Assembly: GCA_029287755.1 (NCBI GenBank)
Contig: JARFQM010000377.1
Coordinates: 1 to 12,252 of the forward strand
DNA from: Desulfofustis sp.
Lineage (GTDB): Bacteria; Desulfobacterota; Desulfobulbia; Desulfobulbales; Desulfocapsaceae
DNA: 12,252 nucleotides
Direction of reading: 5' to 3'
Both the position numbers and the translations under genes were made by a program. Position 1 is the first letter of the stretch. The number at the start of each line of letters is the position of its first letter. Below the pieces are notes generated by a model, which ran no database searches, had not been told where the DNA came from, and saw only the letters and a program-made list of their open reading frames with translations. This document shows positions 1 to 7,454 of this stretch, piece after piece.

Positions 1-138
1 GGCATCCGGCTCTTGATTGTAAGCCAGCATTGACTCAACGTTCAGAACCATCAGATCGTTGGGGCAAATGTACATGCATGCAGTCTTGTCACCGCCTTTG
101 CAGCCGTCACATTTTTCAGTATCTACATAACTTGGCAT
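1..138 (-). CDS. aprB: Adenylylsulfate reductase beta subunit, N-terminal part (runs off the window)
   Basis: Only the first 46 codons are present. The protein begins MPSYVDTEKCDGCKGGDKT and continues with a CMYICPNDLM segment. Cys10, Cys13, Cys21 and Cys25 form a C-x2-C-x7-C-x3-CP pattern, which matches the first [4Fe-4S] cluster of AprB. In the known AprAB enzyme, this subunit passes electrons to the FAD-containing AprA, which reduces APS to sulfite and AMP in the cytoplasm. The start is well fixed: a perfect AGGAGG Shine-Dalgarno lies at 146-151, seven bases before the ATG. No other gene separates it from its own promoter at 357-385, so it appears to start a transcription unit; aprA would be expected next, outside the window. 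Some sulfur oxidisers also carry AprB, but the sequence style and neighbours suggest a sulfate reducer. The identification is firm; the direction of the pathway is inferred. Confidence 0.93.
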   Translation of the reverse strand, partial: MPSYVDTEKCDGCKGGDKTACMYICPNDLMVLNVESMLAYNQEPDA

Positions 139-350
139 TAAAATACCTCCTCAGTTAGTTTTAACTGTTGTGGCTCTGAACCGACAGAGCCCACTAAAAC
201 CGCTACAAATTTTACTGCTTCAATTACAACCATAGTCGGTTTGCCGCCCAATTGGGAAAAACCAACTATTTGATTTTATTTGTTATTTTCGCAGCCTTCC
301 AGGCCGCGCTCGGCACTCAAAAAAAAATGAGTGCTCACTCATTTCCCAAG
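139..350 (-). promoter_or_regulatory. Long structured 5' leader of aprB
   Basis: The region between the predicted transcription start and the aprB start codon holds no gene but several inverted repeats. Hairpin I pairs 232-242 with 259-269 (11 bp, including one G-U pair in the RNA) and encloses a smaller CCCAATTGGG palindrome (247-256). Hairpin II pairs 172-178 with 185-191 (7 bp, six-base loop). Hairpin III pairs 152-157 with 162-167 (CAGTTA/TAACTG) and ends at the base preceding the Shine-Dalgarno. The loop side of hairpin II (179-185) is perfectly complementary over seven bases to one arm of hairpin I (235-241), so an alternative pairing or pseudoknot is possible. It matches no riboswitch class I recognise. 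A structured leader is likely; a regulatory role is inference. Confidence 0.5.
313..344 (-). promoter_or_regulatory. Palindrome plus third half-site just downstream of the aprB start: operator or attenuator candidate
   Basis: AAATGAGTG and its exact reverse complement CACTCATTT (325-333 and 336-344 on the plus strand) flank a 2-bp centre. The palindrome would span about +6 to +25 of the aprB transcript. On the minus strand it runs into nine T residues (319-327), which gives it the look of an intrinsic terminator. A third copy of the half-site (gcactca, 313-319) lies 22 bp from its direct-repeat partner (335-341), about two helical turns. It could be a repressor operator, an attenuator, or a terminator for ftsK readthrough. 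The repeats are certain; the function is not. Confidence 0.5.
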
Positions 351-356
351 ACTTTT

Positions 357-385
357 CTTATAAAATGTTGCCTGAAAATTGTCAA
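357..385 (-). promoter_or_regulatory. Sigma70-type promoter of aprB
   Basis: Read on the minus strand, a perfect -35 TTGACA (380-385) is followed by a 17-bp spacer and a -10 TATAAG (357-362), five of six consensus bases. The expected transcription start is near 350, giving a leader of about 210 nt before the aprB start codon. The promoter lies in the gap after the ftsK stop codon, so aprB need not depend on readthrough from ftsK. Such a near-consensus site fits the high expression known for APS reductase in sulfate reducers; that link is inference. Confidence 0.82.
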
Positions 386-410
386 GAAATTAAATCGAAA
401 CGGTGGGTGA

Positions 411-2555
411 TTATTCGTAGGACTTGCGGGCCAAAACCTCCCGGGGTTTGGCGCCGTCAGCGGGGCCAACTATGCCTTCTTTTTCCATCATTTCGATGAT
501 CCTTGCCGCTCTGTTGTAGCCGATCCTCAGGCGTCGCTGAATCATCGAGATCGAAGCCTGTCCAGCTTCGCAGACAAAGGCAACGGCTTCATCATAACGA
601 TCGTCGTAATCGTCCTCAGCACCGTTGGCGCCAAGCGAACCATCCTCTTCCACCTGTTCAAGGACCGAATCATCGTAGACCGCCGCTCCCTGCTTCTTCA
701 GGAAATCCACCAGTTCGGTAGTTTCCTGTTCGGAGATATAGGCGCCGTGCACACGTTTGATGGTTGCCGACCCGGGAGGCATAAAGAGCATGTCGCCCAT
801 GCCCAGCAGGTGCTCGGCGCCGGAGCCGTCGATGATGGTCCTGGAATCGACCTTGGAGGAGACTTTGAAGGCAATTCTGGTGGGAAAGTTCGCCTTGATT
901 AATCCGGTGAGTACATCCACCGACGGTCTCTGGGTGGCAAGGATAAGATGTATGCCGGCAGCCCGGGCCATCTGGGCCAACCTGGCAATGGCACCCTCGA
1001 CATCCTTGGAGGCCACCATCATAAGATCAGCGAGTTCATCAACGATTACAACTATATAGGGAAGCTTTTCTTCGGCTACTTCAGTGTAGGTATCGAAACT
1101 CTTTACCCGCGCTTCTTCGAGTAACCGATAGCGCCGCTCCATCTCCCTGACCGCCCACAATAATGCCCTGCTGGCCAGTTTCGGTTCGACCACCACCGGA
1201 TGCAGCAGATGGGGAATGCCTTCATAACCGGACAGTTCGATGCGTTTGGGATCGATCATCAGAAAACGAACCTCTTCGGGGGTCGCATTGAAGAGAATGG
1301 AGGCGATAATGGAGTTGATTGCCACACTTTTTCCGGCTCCGGTGGCACCGGCGATGAGCAGATGAGGCATTCTCGACAGATCGGCAATGATGGGGGTGCC
1401 CACCACATCGAGGCCAAGAACGATGGCGAGTTTGGCCCGGTTGTTTTTGAAGCGCTCGGAGGCGAGCAGTTCCCGGATATAGACAACCTGCCGCACATCG
1501 TTGGGAATTTCGATGCCCAGTGCGGATTTTCCCGGCACCGAGCCAATCACTCTCACCGACTGGGCCCTGAGACCAAGCGCCAGGTCATCGGCCAGCCCGA
1601 CTATCTTGTTTATCTTTATTCCTGGCGCAGGCGAATATTCGTAGGTGGTGACCACCGGTCCCGGGGAAATACCCACGACTTTGCCAGACACGCCGAAATT
1701 TTTAAGTTTCTGTTCGAGCTGCTTGGAAATTTTCAGATAGACATTTTTATCCACCTTTTCCGCGACCTGCTCATTTCTGGCCAGCAGCGACAGGGGCGGT
1801 AGTTTCCAATTGCCCTTGGCCAGCGGCGCTGCCCGAAACCCCTTGTCTTCGTCTGCCGATTCATCTGGCTTAGGGAACTCTTTCACCACCGGGGGCTCGA
1901 CCGTCTCTGGTTTATCCGGTTCACTCCCAACCTCGACCAGAGGCGCGGACCGAACCTTTGGGGCCGTGGCCGATTTTTTCGGCCGGGATTTGAGCTTTTT
2001 GGCCACCCCGCCAAGCAGGGCGAAAAATCCTTTGACCACGCTTTTGAGCGAACGCCAGATCAGCCCCATGAGCTGATAGGGTGAAAACTGGGTGGACAGC
2101 ATCAAGGAGACAATCAGAACCAGGACCAGGATCAGGACGGTACCCGTGGAACCGAGCAGGGAATAGACCAGCGAAAAAACCGTTTTCCCGAGAAATCCGC
2201 CGGTCTCCAACAGATCAGGGGAACGCAGGCTGAGAGATGAAAGCAGGGCGCAACAGGAGATGATCGCCCCGCTGACTCCAAGCGTCACCTGGGGCAGCCG
2301 CTCAAACGTCATCCGGGGATTGAAAAACAGAAATGAGACCCAGGCCAGCAGCCCGACCAGCAGGTATGCGCCCCAGCCGGTAAAGCCAAGCAAAATCTGG
2401 GAGACGAGCCGGCCCACCTCACCGCACCAGTTTCCCGAAGAACCCACCTGCGCGGAAATCAGGCTGATGAAAACAAAGGCGGCGACAAAAAGTCCGAGCA
2501 CCGCAACTATTTCTTGCCTGAACCCTGGACTCTTCTTTTTTTCTGACTGGGCCAT
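411..2555 (-). CDS. ftsK: DNA translocase FtsK/SpoIIIE
   Basis: A 714-residue membrane-anchored DNA pump that, in the known family, clears chromosome ends through the closing septum and helps resolve chromosome dimers with XerCD. The N-terminus has about four hydrophobic helices (roughly residues 15-155). A charged, Pro/Glu-rich linker (about 190-245) follows, then the alpha/beta RecA-like motor. Walker A is GATGAGKS (403-410), Walker B is VIVDELAD (503-510), and an ATQRPSVDVLTG segment lies near 540. The C-terminal winged-helix gamma domain (about 648-711), which reads polar DNA motifs in characterised FtsKs, is complete. The length is close to SpoIIIE-type proteins and far shorter than E. 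coli FtsK because the linker is short. AGGGGGAG lies about 12 bases before the ATG. It sits 172 bp beyond nusB and precedes the aprB promoter, with no clear terminator of its own before that promoter. Confidence 0.96.
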   Translation of the reverse strand: MAQSEKKKSPGFRQEIVAVLGLFVAAFVFISLISAQVGSSGNWCGEVGRLVSQILLGFTGWGAYLLVGLLAWVSFLFFNPRMTFERLPQVTLGVSGAIISCCALLSSLSLRSPDLLETGGFLGKTVFSLVYSLLGSTGTVLILVLVLIVSLMLSTQFSPYQLMGLIWRSLKSVVKGFFALLGGVAKKLKSRPKKSATAPKVRSAPLVEVGSEPDKPETVEPPVVKEFPKPDESADEDKGFRAAPLAKGNWKLPPLSLLARNEQVAEKVDKNVYLKISKQLEQKLKNFGVSGKVVGISPGPVVTTYEYSPAPGIKINKIVGLADDLALGLRAQSVRVIGSVPGKSALGIEIPNDVRQVVYIRELLASERFKNNRAKLAIVLGLDVVGTPIIADLSRMPHLLIAGATGAGKSVAINSIIASILFNATPEEVRFLMIDPKRIELSGYEGIPHLLHPVVVEPKLASRALLWAVREMERRYRLLEEARVKSFDTYTEVAEEKLPYIVVIVDELADLMMVASKDVEGAIARLAQMARAAGIHLILATQRPSVDVLTGLIKANFPTRIAFKVSSKVDSRTIIDGSGAEHLLGMGDMLFMPPGSATIKRVHGAYISEQETTELVDFLKKQGAAVYDDSVLEQVEEDGSLGANGAEDDYDDRYDEAVAFVCEAGQASISMIQRRLRIGYNRAARIIEMMEKEGIVGPADGAKPREVLARKSYE

Positions 2556-2642
2556 TGAATCTCTTATCTCCCCCTGTTGTCTCGAATTTGCTTCTCAGGC
2601 AAGATGTGTACCCGTAATCAGTGCAAATTGCAAGACAGAGCG

Positions 2643-2672
2643 AGGAGCAGCGCCAGCTCCTGAGAGGAGCTG
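2643..2672. repeat. Overlapping inverted repeats between nusB and ftsK
   Basis: The 172-bp gap between the nusB stop and the ftsK start holds no gene. It contains a perfect 8-bp hairpin, cagctcct/aggagctg (2654-2661 with 2665-2672, three-base loop). The same gctcct arm can also pair with an earlier aggagc (2643-2648), so two hairpins compete. No T-run follows on the minus strand, so it does not look like a standard intrinsic terminator. It may be a transcript-processing or Rho-related site, or have no role. I found no convincing ftsK promoter in the gap. Confidence 0.35.
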
Positions 2673-2727
2673 CCAGGCAAGAGACAGGGCAATTAAGGTA
2701 TGGTGCACGGAAAATCGGGACGGGGTG

Positions 2728-3180
2728 TCAGCCGGCGTCGCCGGCGTCTTCTTTCTGCCTGGACTGCTGCACGGCGTCGAGCACGCCGTTGATGAAAGCC
2801 GGTGAATCCTGAGTACCAAATCTTTTAGCTATTTCAACTGCTTCATTTATGGCTACCTGGGCAGGGACATCATCTTGAAAGAGTAGTTCGAAGATGGCGA
2901 CGCGCAGCAGGTTCCTGTCGGTGGCGGCAATTCTCTCCAGCCTCCAGTTGGTGGCATGGTCCCCTATGGTGCGGTCAATCTGGTCCAGTCTTTCGGAAAT
3001 GCCGCCGATGAGCGCCCGGGCATAGGGACGGGCCTTTTTATTAACCTGATACAGAAGGCTGAAAGCGGCGAACCGCTCGTCAAGTTCAGCTGTATCAGTC
3101 GACCTTGCGCGGTCGACGAAATCATCCTGAAAGAGAAACTGCAGCGCAGCTTCCCTGGCTCTTCGCCTGGTCCCCATCAT
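2728..3180 (-). CDS. nusB: Transcription antitermination factor NusB
   Basis: A 150-residue all-helical RNA-binding protein. In the known family it binds boxA RNA together with S10 (NusE) and keeps RNA polymerase processive on rRNA operons. The basic N-terminus (GTRRRAREAALQFLFQ) and the C-terminal block with DRNLLRVAIFELL, INEAVEIAKRFG and FINGVLDA are family signatures. Two adjacent ATG codons (3178-3180 and 3175-3177) could each start translation; a weak GGTG just upstream favours neither clearly. It is the last gene of the flavin block, 80 bp after ribH, an arrangement (ribH-nusB) common in bacteria. Length is normal and I see no damage. Confidence 0.95.
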   Translation of the reverse strand: MMGTRRRAREAALQFLFQDDFVDRARSTDTAELDERFAAFSLLYQVNKKARPYARALIGGISERLDQIDRTIGDHATNWRLERIAATDRNLLRVAIFELLFQDDVPAQVAINEAVEIAKRFGTQDSPAFINGVLDAVQQSRQKEDAGDAG

Positions 3181-3260
3181 TCACCAGAAAACAATTAAGC
3201 AAGCCGCCAGCGGTCAAGGATAATGCCTGCGGCCTGCTTTGTATTAAGGGCCGCTGCCTG

Positions 3261-3728
3261 TTAGTTGAGCACTTCTATTATATTGGCCATCTCGATTGCC
3301 GCGATGGCCACCTCGCCGCCTTTATTGCCGGCTTTGGTGCCGGCCCGTTCGATGGCCTGTTCAATGGTTTCGGTGGTAAGCACTCCGAACAGAACGGGAA
3401 CACCGGTCTCCAGACTTACCTGGGCAGTACCTTTGGATACCTCATTTACGACCACATCGAAATGCGGCGTGGCACCCCGGATTACCGCACCCAGGCAGAT
3501 CAGGGCATCGTATTTCTGCGAAGCGGCAAGCTTCTTGGCAATCAATGGTATTTCGTAGGCACCGGGCACCCTGACCACCTCTATGTCAGCGTCGGCCACT
3601 CCCGATCTGCTCAAACTGTCAAGAGCCCCTTCCAGCAGTTTCTCCGAGATGAAGGAGTTAAAGCGCGCTACCACGATTCCAAACTTCTTGCCATCCCCTT
3701 TTAAGTGCCCTTCGATATACTCTACCAT
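3261..3728 (-). CDS. ribH: 6,7-dimethyl-8-ribityllumazine synthase
   Basis: A 155-residue lumazine synthase that condenses 5-amino-6-ribitylaminouracil with 3,4-dihydroxy-2-butanone 4-phosphate, the penultimate step to riboflavin. Recognisable motifs are VARFNSFI near residue 20, [20 protein letters not shown] (containing the histidine thought to act in catalysis) and the C-terminal [16 protein letters not shown]...GNKGGE phosphate-binding block. Length matches the family, which assembles as pentamers or 60-subunit capsids. AGAGGA lies about ten bases before the ATG. It receives one substrate from the neighbouring RibBA and passes its product to RibE, all encoded just upstream in the same direction. 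The 75-bp gap to ribBA contains no obvious promoter or terminator. Confidence 0.97.
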   Translation of the reverse strand: MVEYIEGHLKGDGKKFGIVVARFNSFISEKLLEGALDSLSRSGVADADIEVVRVPGAYEIPLIAKKLAASQKYDALICLGAVIRGATPHFDVVVNEVSKGTAQVSLETGVPVLFGVLTTETIEQAIERAGTKAGNKGGEVAIAAIEMANIIEVLN

Positions 3729-3803
3729 ATCAGCCGATCCTCTTGGTCAAGGTTCACATTTTTTATGGCACCGGGAACTGCTAAAGCAAATCCCGACACT
3801 CAT

Positions 3804-5012
3804 TTATTTTATCTGAATCAGATGTCCCATCCTATCTCTCTTACAGAGCAGATAGCCTTTGTTTTCCTCACCCGGCTCCATCTCTATGGGGACCCGGTCA
3901 ACAACCTCGATGCCATAACCCTCCAGGCCGACAATCTTCTTCGGGTTGTTGGTCAACATTCTCATTTTGGTAACCCCGATATCCCTGAGAATCTGGGCGC
4001 CGATGCCGTAGTCCCGCAAATCGGCCTTGAAGCCTAATTTGAGATTGGCCTCGACCGTGTCGACGCCCTCTTCATCCTGCAGCCTGTAGGCCCTGATTTT
4101 GTTGACCAGGCCAATGCCCCGTCCTTCCTGACGCATATAAAGCACCACCCCGCTGCCTTCCTGATCTATCATGCGCATGGCCGCATGAAGCTGGCCGCCG
4201 CAGTCGCAGCGCGAGGATCCAAACACATCACCGGTGAGACATTCGGAATGGACCCGCACCAGAACAGGCTTCTCAGGATCGATCTCGCCCTTCACCAGGG
4301 CCATGTGCTCCATGCTGTCAACTTCGTTCTTATAGACAATGGCGGTAAATTCATCGGCATGCTCGGTTGGGATTCGGGCTTCTGCGGCACGGTGCACAAG
4401 TACGTCCTGCCGCAGGCGATAGGCAACGAGATCGGCGATGGTTGCGATCTTCAAGTCATGCTTTTTGGCAAAGATTTCCAGATCGGGCATCCGGGCCATG
4501 GTACCGTCATCCTTCATTACTTCGCAGATCACCCCGGCGGTTCGCAGCCCCGCCAGGCGGGCCAGATCGATCGAGCCTTCCGTCTGCCCGGTACGAACCA
4601 GCACGCCGCCATCCTTCGCCCTGAGCGGGAAAACGTGTCCCGGGCTGACGATATCATAAGGGGTCGCCTCGGGATCAACCGCCGCTTTGATGGTGCGGGC
4701 CCGATCGGCTGCAGAAATCCCCGTGGAAACGCCGGTCCGGGCTTCGATGGAAATAGTGAAGCCGGTGCCGTAGGGAGACTGGTTGTCATTAACCATCATC
4801 GGCAGCTGGAGCTGGTCGACAATGTCTCCACTCAGGGTCCGGCAGATCAGTCCCCGGCCGAGGGTAGCCATGAAATTGATCGCTTCGGGGGTGACCGCCT
4901 CCGCGGCCATGCAGAGGTCGCCCTCGTTCTCCCGGTCCTCATCATCAACCAGGATGATCATTTTCCCAGCTCTGATATCTTTAATTACCTCTTCTATGGA
5001 ACTAACTGCCAT
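3804..5012 (-). CDS. ribBA: Bifunctional 3,4-dihydroxy-2-butanone 4-phosphate synthase / GTP cyclohydrolase II
   Basis: A 402-residue fusion that starts both branches of riboflavin synthesis. The N-terminal RibB domain (about 1-205) converts ribulose-5-phosphate to dihydroxybutanone phosphate and formate; it carries [13 protein letters not shown] (21-33), [13 protein letters not shown] and [10 protein letters not shown]. The C-terminal RibA domain (about 206-402) opens GTP. Its zinc ligands are visible as Cys258, Cys269 and Cys271 in [17 protein letters not shown], followed by [18 protein letters not shown] and LTNNPKK. Both active sites look intact, so I expect both activities. The gene lies 25 bp after ribE. 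The ribosome-binding site is poor (only GGGCGAG-like), so translation may rely partly on coupling to ribE; that is inference. Confidence 0.97.
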   Translation of the reverse strand: MAVSSIEEVIKDIRAGKMIILVDDEDRENEGDLCMAAEAVTPEAINFMATLGRGLICRTLSGDIVDQLQLPMMVNDNQSPYGTGFTISIEARTGVSTGISAADRARTIKAAVDPEATPYDIVSPGHVFPLRAKDGGVLVRTGQTEGSIDLARLAGLRTAGVICEVMKDDGTMARMPDLEIFAKKHDLKIATIADLVAYRLRQDVLVHRAAEARIPTEHADEFTAIVYKNEVDSMEHMALVKGEIDPEKPVLVRVHSECLTGDVFGSSRCDCGGQLHAAMRMIDQEGSGVVLYMRQEGRGIGLVNKIRAYRLQDEEGVDTVEANLKLGFKADLRDYGIGAQILRDIGVTKMRMLTNNPKKIVGLEGYGIEVVDRVPIEMEPGEENKGYLLCKRDRMGHLIQIK

Positions 5013-5037
5013 AACTCGCTCGCCCTGAATGAAACAT

Positions 5038-5691
5038 TTAATAAAAGCCTTTCTCGGCCAGATAACCTCTATTAATTATAATACTCTTATCACCGACACT
5101 CTGTTTTTCCGCCAGAAGCTTCTCCACATATTTGCCGATGATGTCAACCTCTATGTTTACCTTGCCGCCGGGTTTCAGCTCTGCCAAGGTGGTCATCTGC
5201 AGGGTGTGCGGAATGATCGATACTGAAAAATTCCCCCTGGAACAGCTATTTACGGTCAGACTGATGCCGTCGACCGTGATCGACCCTTTCTCGATGATAT
5301 AACGATCGTTTTCCGGCGCAAGCGAGAAATCCAAGATGGTAAAATCACCTTCCTGCTTCACCGCCGCCAGGGTGCCCACACAGTCCACATGCCCGGATAC
5401 TATATGACCTCCAAGCCGATCGGAGAGCTGCAAGGCCCGCTCGAGATTAACCGTTGCCCCGATACTGAGAGCGCCCAAGGTCGTCCTCGACAGACTCTCG
5501 GGAGACACGTCTGTTGAAAACCTGCGGGTGGATATATTGTAGGCAGTCAGGCAGGCACCGTTGACAGCAATCGATTCTCCCTCTTCCGGGCTGTCGAGCA
5601 CAAAATCGGCCTCAAACTCAAAGGCACGCCCGCCGCGCACCGATCTGAAACCTGCAACCTTTCCCCGTCCCTGAATGATACCGGTAAACAT
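5038..5691 (-). CDS. ribE: Riboflavin synthase, alpha subunit
   Basis: A 217-residue riboflavin synthase that dismutates two molecules of dimethylribityllumazine into riboflavin and a pyrimidine returned to RibH. It opens with the near-invariant MFTGII and has two similar lumazine-binding barrels (about 1-95 and 96-190). The junction reads [13 protein letters not shown] (94-106), and each barrel has an ACLT- or SLTV-type motif. Length is normal. Only one base separates it from the stop codon of the upstream TPR gene, so the two are very probably translationally coupled; no strong Shine-Dalgarno is visible (GAAGAC is the best match). The symbol ribC is used for the same gene in some organisms. 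Confidence 0.96.
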   Translation of the reverse strand: MFTGIIQGRGKVAGFRSVRGGRAFEFEADFVLDSPEEGESIAVNGACLTAYNISTRRFSTDVSPESLSRTTLGALSIGATVNLERALQLSDRLGGHIVSGHVDCVGTLAAVKQEGDFTILDFSLAPENDRYIIEKGSITVDGISLTVNSCSRGNFSVSIIPHTLQMTTLAELKPGGKVNIEVDIIGKYVEKLLAEKQSVGDKSIIINRGYLAEKGFY

Positions 5692-5692
5692 T

Positions 5693-6301
5693 TTAGTCTT
5701 CAGAACTCTCCAGCAACTCGTCGGCTTTTCCCCTCAACGATTCAGCCACGGCCGTGTGACCAAAATTTGCATGTATGGAAGCGGCGGTTTTGTAGGCATC
5801 TGCCGCCCGCAGCTTTTCATTGGCGGCCACATAAATTTCAGCCATCCGTTCAAGCATATCGACTGAATTCTTTGGATCGTTATTCTTCTGATAGCTGTCC
5901 AGCAGATCAAGACATAGATCCAGCGCCCGTCGGTACTCACCGAGTCCCTTGTGGGCCTCGGCCAGACTCTTGGTGACGGAGAGCAGGCTGATGTGATCGC
6001 CCAGCTCTTCACAGATTTCCCAAGCCTTTCTGTAGTGTATGAGGGCCTTGTCAAATTCCTCTCGCAACAGGCAGGCATGGCCCAGCTGATTGGAGGCGTT
6101 GGCAATTCCCTCCCGGTTGTTTTCCTCTTCGAACCCCCTCAGGGCATTGTGAAGGGCAACTGCGGCCAGGGCGGCCTCGCCGCGCTCCACGTAACCGCGG
6201 CCTTCAGCGTAGTCTAGTTGAGCCTGGCTCTTCTCAGGCTGTGTGTCGCCGGTTTCACCGACCGGACCGATCGAATCGATTTTCTGCGTGGGTGTATTCA
6301 T
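5693..6301 (-). CDS. TPR-repeat protein, unknown function (40-residue repeat type)
   Basis: I do not recognise a named family. With the start at 6301 the protein has 202 residues. A short, probably disordered N-terminus (about 1-24) is followed by four helix-pair repeats of about 40 residues (roughly 26-62, 66-102, 106-142 and 146-182). Each has an A/L-rich first helix and a Y/A-rich second helix, as in the longer TPR type found in scaffold and regulatory proteins. There is no signal peptide or membrane helix, so it is probably a cytoplasmic protein-protein adaptor. An upstream in-frame ATG would give 220 residues but would overlap the HEAT gene by 47 bases; the chosen ATG follows that gene by 7 bases with GAGAG just before it. 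It is one base from ribE, so the two are co-expressed. Confidence 0.8.
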   Translation of the reverse strand: MNTPTQKIDSIGPVGETGDTQPEKSQAQLDYAEGRGYVERGEAALAAVALHNALRGFEEENNREGIANASNQLGHACLLREEFDKALIHYRKAWEICEELGDHISLLSVTKSLAEAHKGLGEYRRALDLCLDLLDSYQKNNDPKNSVDMLERMAEIYVAANEKLRAADAYKTAASIHANFGHTAVAESLRGKADELLESSED

Positions 6302-6308
6302 AACTCTC

Positions 6309-7430
6309 TTAATTTTGTAAAGAACTAACAGCTTTTTTAGCTTGCTCGGCAACACTGGTCACGAGCGGTGCGCCGTCTTGCCAGATTAGAATTTCAGCGT
6401 TGTCACCGTGCAGCCCCATCAACTGGAGTGAGGCCTCGGCAGCCTTAATTCTGCCCAACAGCCGGGCCATCTGGCCACGTACTTCGGGCTGGGGGTGCTC
6501 GAGAAAATGGAACATCGAATAAAACGGTGTTTTGCGAATCAGATCCGGGCGGTGTTCAGCAATCTCGGCCAACGCCCAGATAGTCTGCACCCGGGTGGAA
6601 TCGGCATTGAGATAGTGTAACAGATACTGGGTGAAGGCGCCAAAAATATCGGGGCGGCCGGCTATCACCGAACCGATGGTCTCGATCATCCCCCATGGAG
6701 TGGAGGCTGAATCCGAACAGGCTTCGAAAAGCCGATGCAGCAGTTCGGAAACCTGCCCAGGGTCACGGGTGGCAACCCGAGCGCACACCTTACCCAGCAG
6801 CCAGGCACGTTTCCACCTGTTTTCTGCCAACGGATCGTACAAAAGGCGCTGGGTCAGCCGCAACGTTTTCCGGTCCTCCAGACACAGGGCAACCAGTGCA
6901 TCCTCGGCCCCAGCCTCCACCAGTTCTTTGACCAGTCGCTTGTTGGCCTTCTGTCCGGGCCCCTTACCGGCGGTCAGCGGCTCCACCGGAGGGGGGGTAA
7001 AGCCGCTATCGGTGCTCACCCGGTCGACATCCTGCTGCTTTTTCTGCTGCAGCCTGCCGGCAATATCTGAGATTTCCGTGTGCAGACGGACAAAATAGAG
7101 AACCCCGCGAACTGCCCGTCCGTCCAGGTTCCTGGTTTCGACCACCTGATGGCTCAGTTCGTCGTAGTCCTCTATTCTGCCGGTGAGATAATCATCTTCA
7201 GGCAGCAGTTCCCAGGCCAGATCGTCGTTTTCACCACAGGCATGGACCAGCGTTTCAACCATTGCCGCACCGACGTTATGGCCTGTGGGGTCGCAGCAGT
7301 AGACCGCGCCGCAGGAGCATTCCCCCACGGTGAATTCACTCATTTTACGGTGTGGCTTGTCGGCTGCCCGGGCCACCTCCTGACCGCAGAAGGGGCACCA
7401 GGGTCGCTTGATTATCAGCTTCTTACTCAT
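6309..7430 (-). CDS. Cys-rich N-terminal / HEAT-like repeat protein, unknown function
   Basis: A 373-residue soluble protein. The N-terminus holds WCPFCGQ (Cys12, Cys15) and [11 protein letters not shown] (Cys38, Cys40, Cys45, Cys46), which looks like a zinc-ribbon or metal-binding knuckle. A variable linker (about 128-160) is rich in Lys, Gln, Pro and Gly. The C-terminal part (about 161-345) is a run of helices typical of HEAT/armadillo scaffolds, for example [11 protein letters not shown] and [14 protein letters not shown]. From memory it resembles the proteins named DVU0298 family in sulfate reducers, but I cannot verify this. It lies between two TPR genes (24-bp and 7-bp gaps), suggesting the three products act together. 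No Shine-Dalgarno precedes the ATG. Function is unknown; a PBS-lyase HEAT-type regulator or assembly scaffold is possible. Confidence 0.8.
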   Translation of the reverse strand: MSKKLIIKRPWCPFCGQEVARAADKPHRKMSEFTVGECSCGAVYCCDPTGHNVGAAMVETLVHACGENDDLAWELLPEDDYLTGRIEDYDELSHQVVETRNLDGRAVRGVLYFVRLHTEISDIAGRLQQKKQQDVDRVSTDSGFTPPPVEPLTAGKGPGQKANKRLVKELVEAGAEDALVALCLEDRKTLRLTQRLLYDPLAENRWKRAWLLGKVCARVATRDPGQVSELLHRLFEACSDSASTPWGMIETIGSVIAGRPDIFGAFTQYLLHYLNADSTRVQTIWALAEIAEHRPDLIRKTPFYSMFHFLEHPQPEVRGQMARLLGRIKAAEASLQLMGLHGDNAEILIWQDGAPLVTSVAEQAKKAVSSLQN

Positions 7431-7433
7431 AAA

Positions 7434-7443
7434 CGGTGCACCG
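7434..7443. repeat. 10-bp perfect palindrome in front of the HEAT-protein gene
   Basis: CGGTGCACCG reads the same on both strands and occupies the place where the ribosome-binding site of the downstream gene should be, ending three bases from its ATG. The preceding mRNA reads CACCTCTTCTCC, which is pyrimidine-rich and cannot act as a Shine-Dalgarno. A palindrome of this length could occur by chance. Confidence 0.3.
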
Positions 7444-7454
7444 GAGAAGAGGTG

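Noticed and set aside
152..167. Rex-like site (CAGTTA-AAAC-TAACTG) near aprB
   Set aside because: The spacing differs from the Rex motif I know (TTGTTAA-N4-TTAACAA), and the position next to the ribosome-binding site, far downstream of the promoter, fits an RNA hairpin better.
2859..2866. GGGCAGGG, matching the E. coli FtsK-orienting (KOPS) consensus
   Set aside because: One or two copies are expected by chance in a window this size, and a single site inside nusB says nothing about chromosome polarity.
3797..3805. Another AAATGAGTG half-site (minus strand) at the ribBA stop codon
   Set aside because: It is a lone half-site without its inverted partner and overlaps the stop codon; chance is adequate.
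4185..5075. Long plus-strand open frame (296 codons) opposite ribBA and the ribE end
   Set aside because: It lies antisense to well-identified ribBA, has no recognisable domain and is explained by the GC-rich codon pattern of the real gene. Other plus-strand frames opposite ftsK, pgk and the HEAT gene were rejected for the same reason.
6302..6355. 18-codon upstream extension of the second TPR protein
   Set aside because: It overlaps the HEAT gene by 47 bases, while the ATG at 6301 has a GAGAG site and normal operon spacing.
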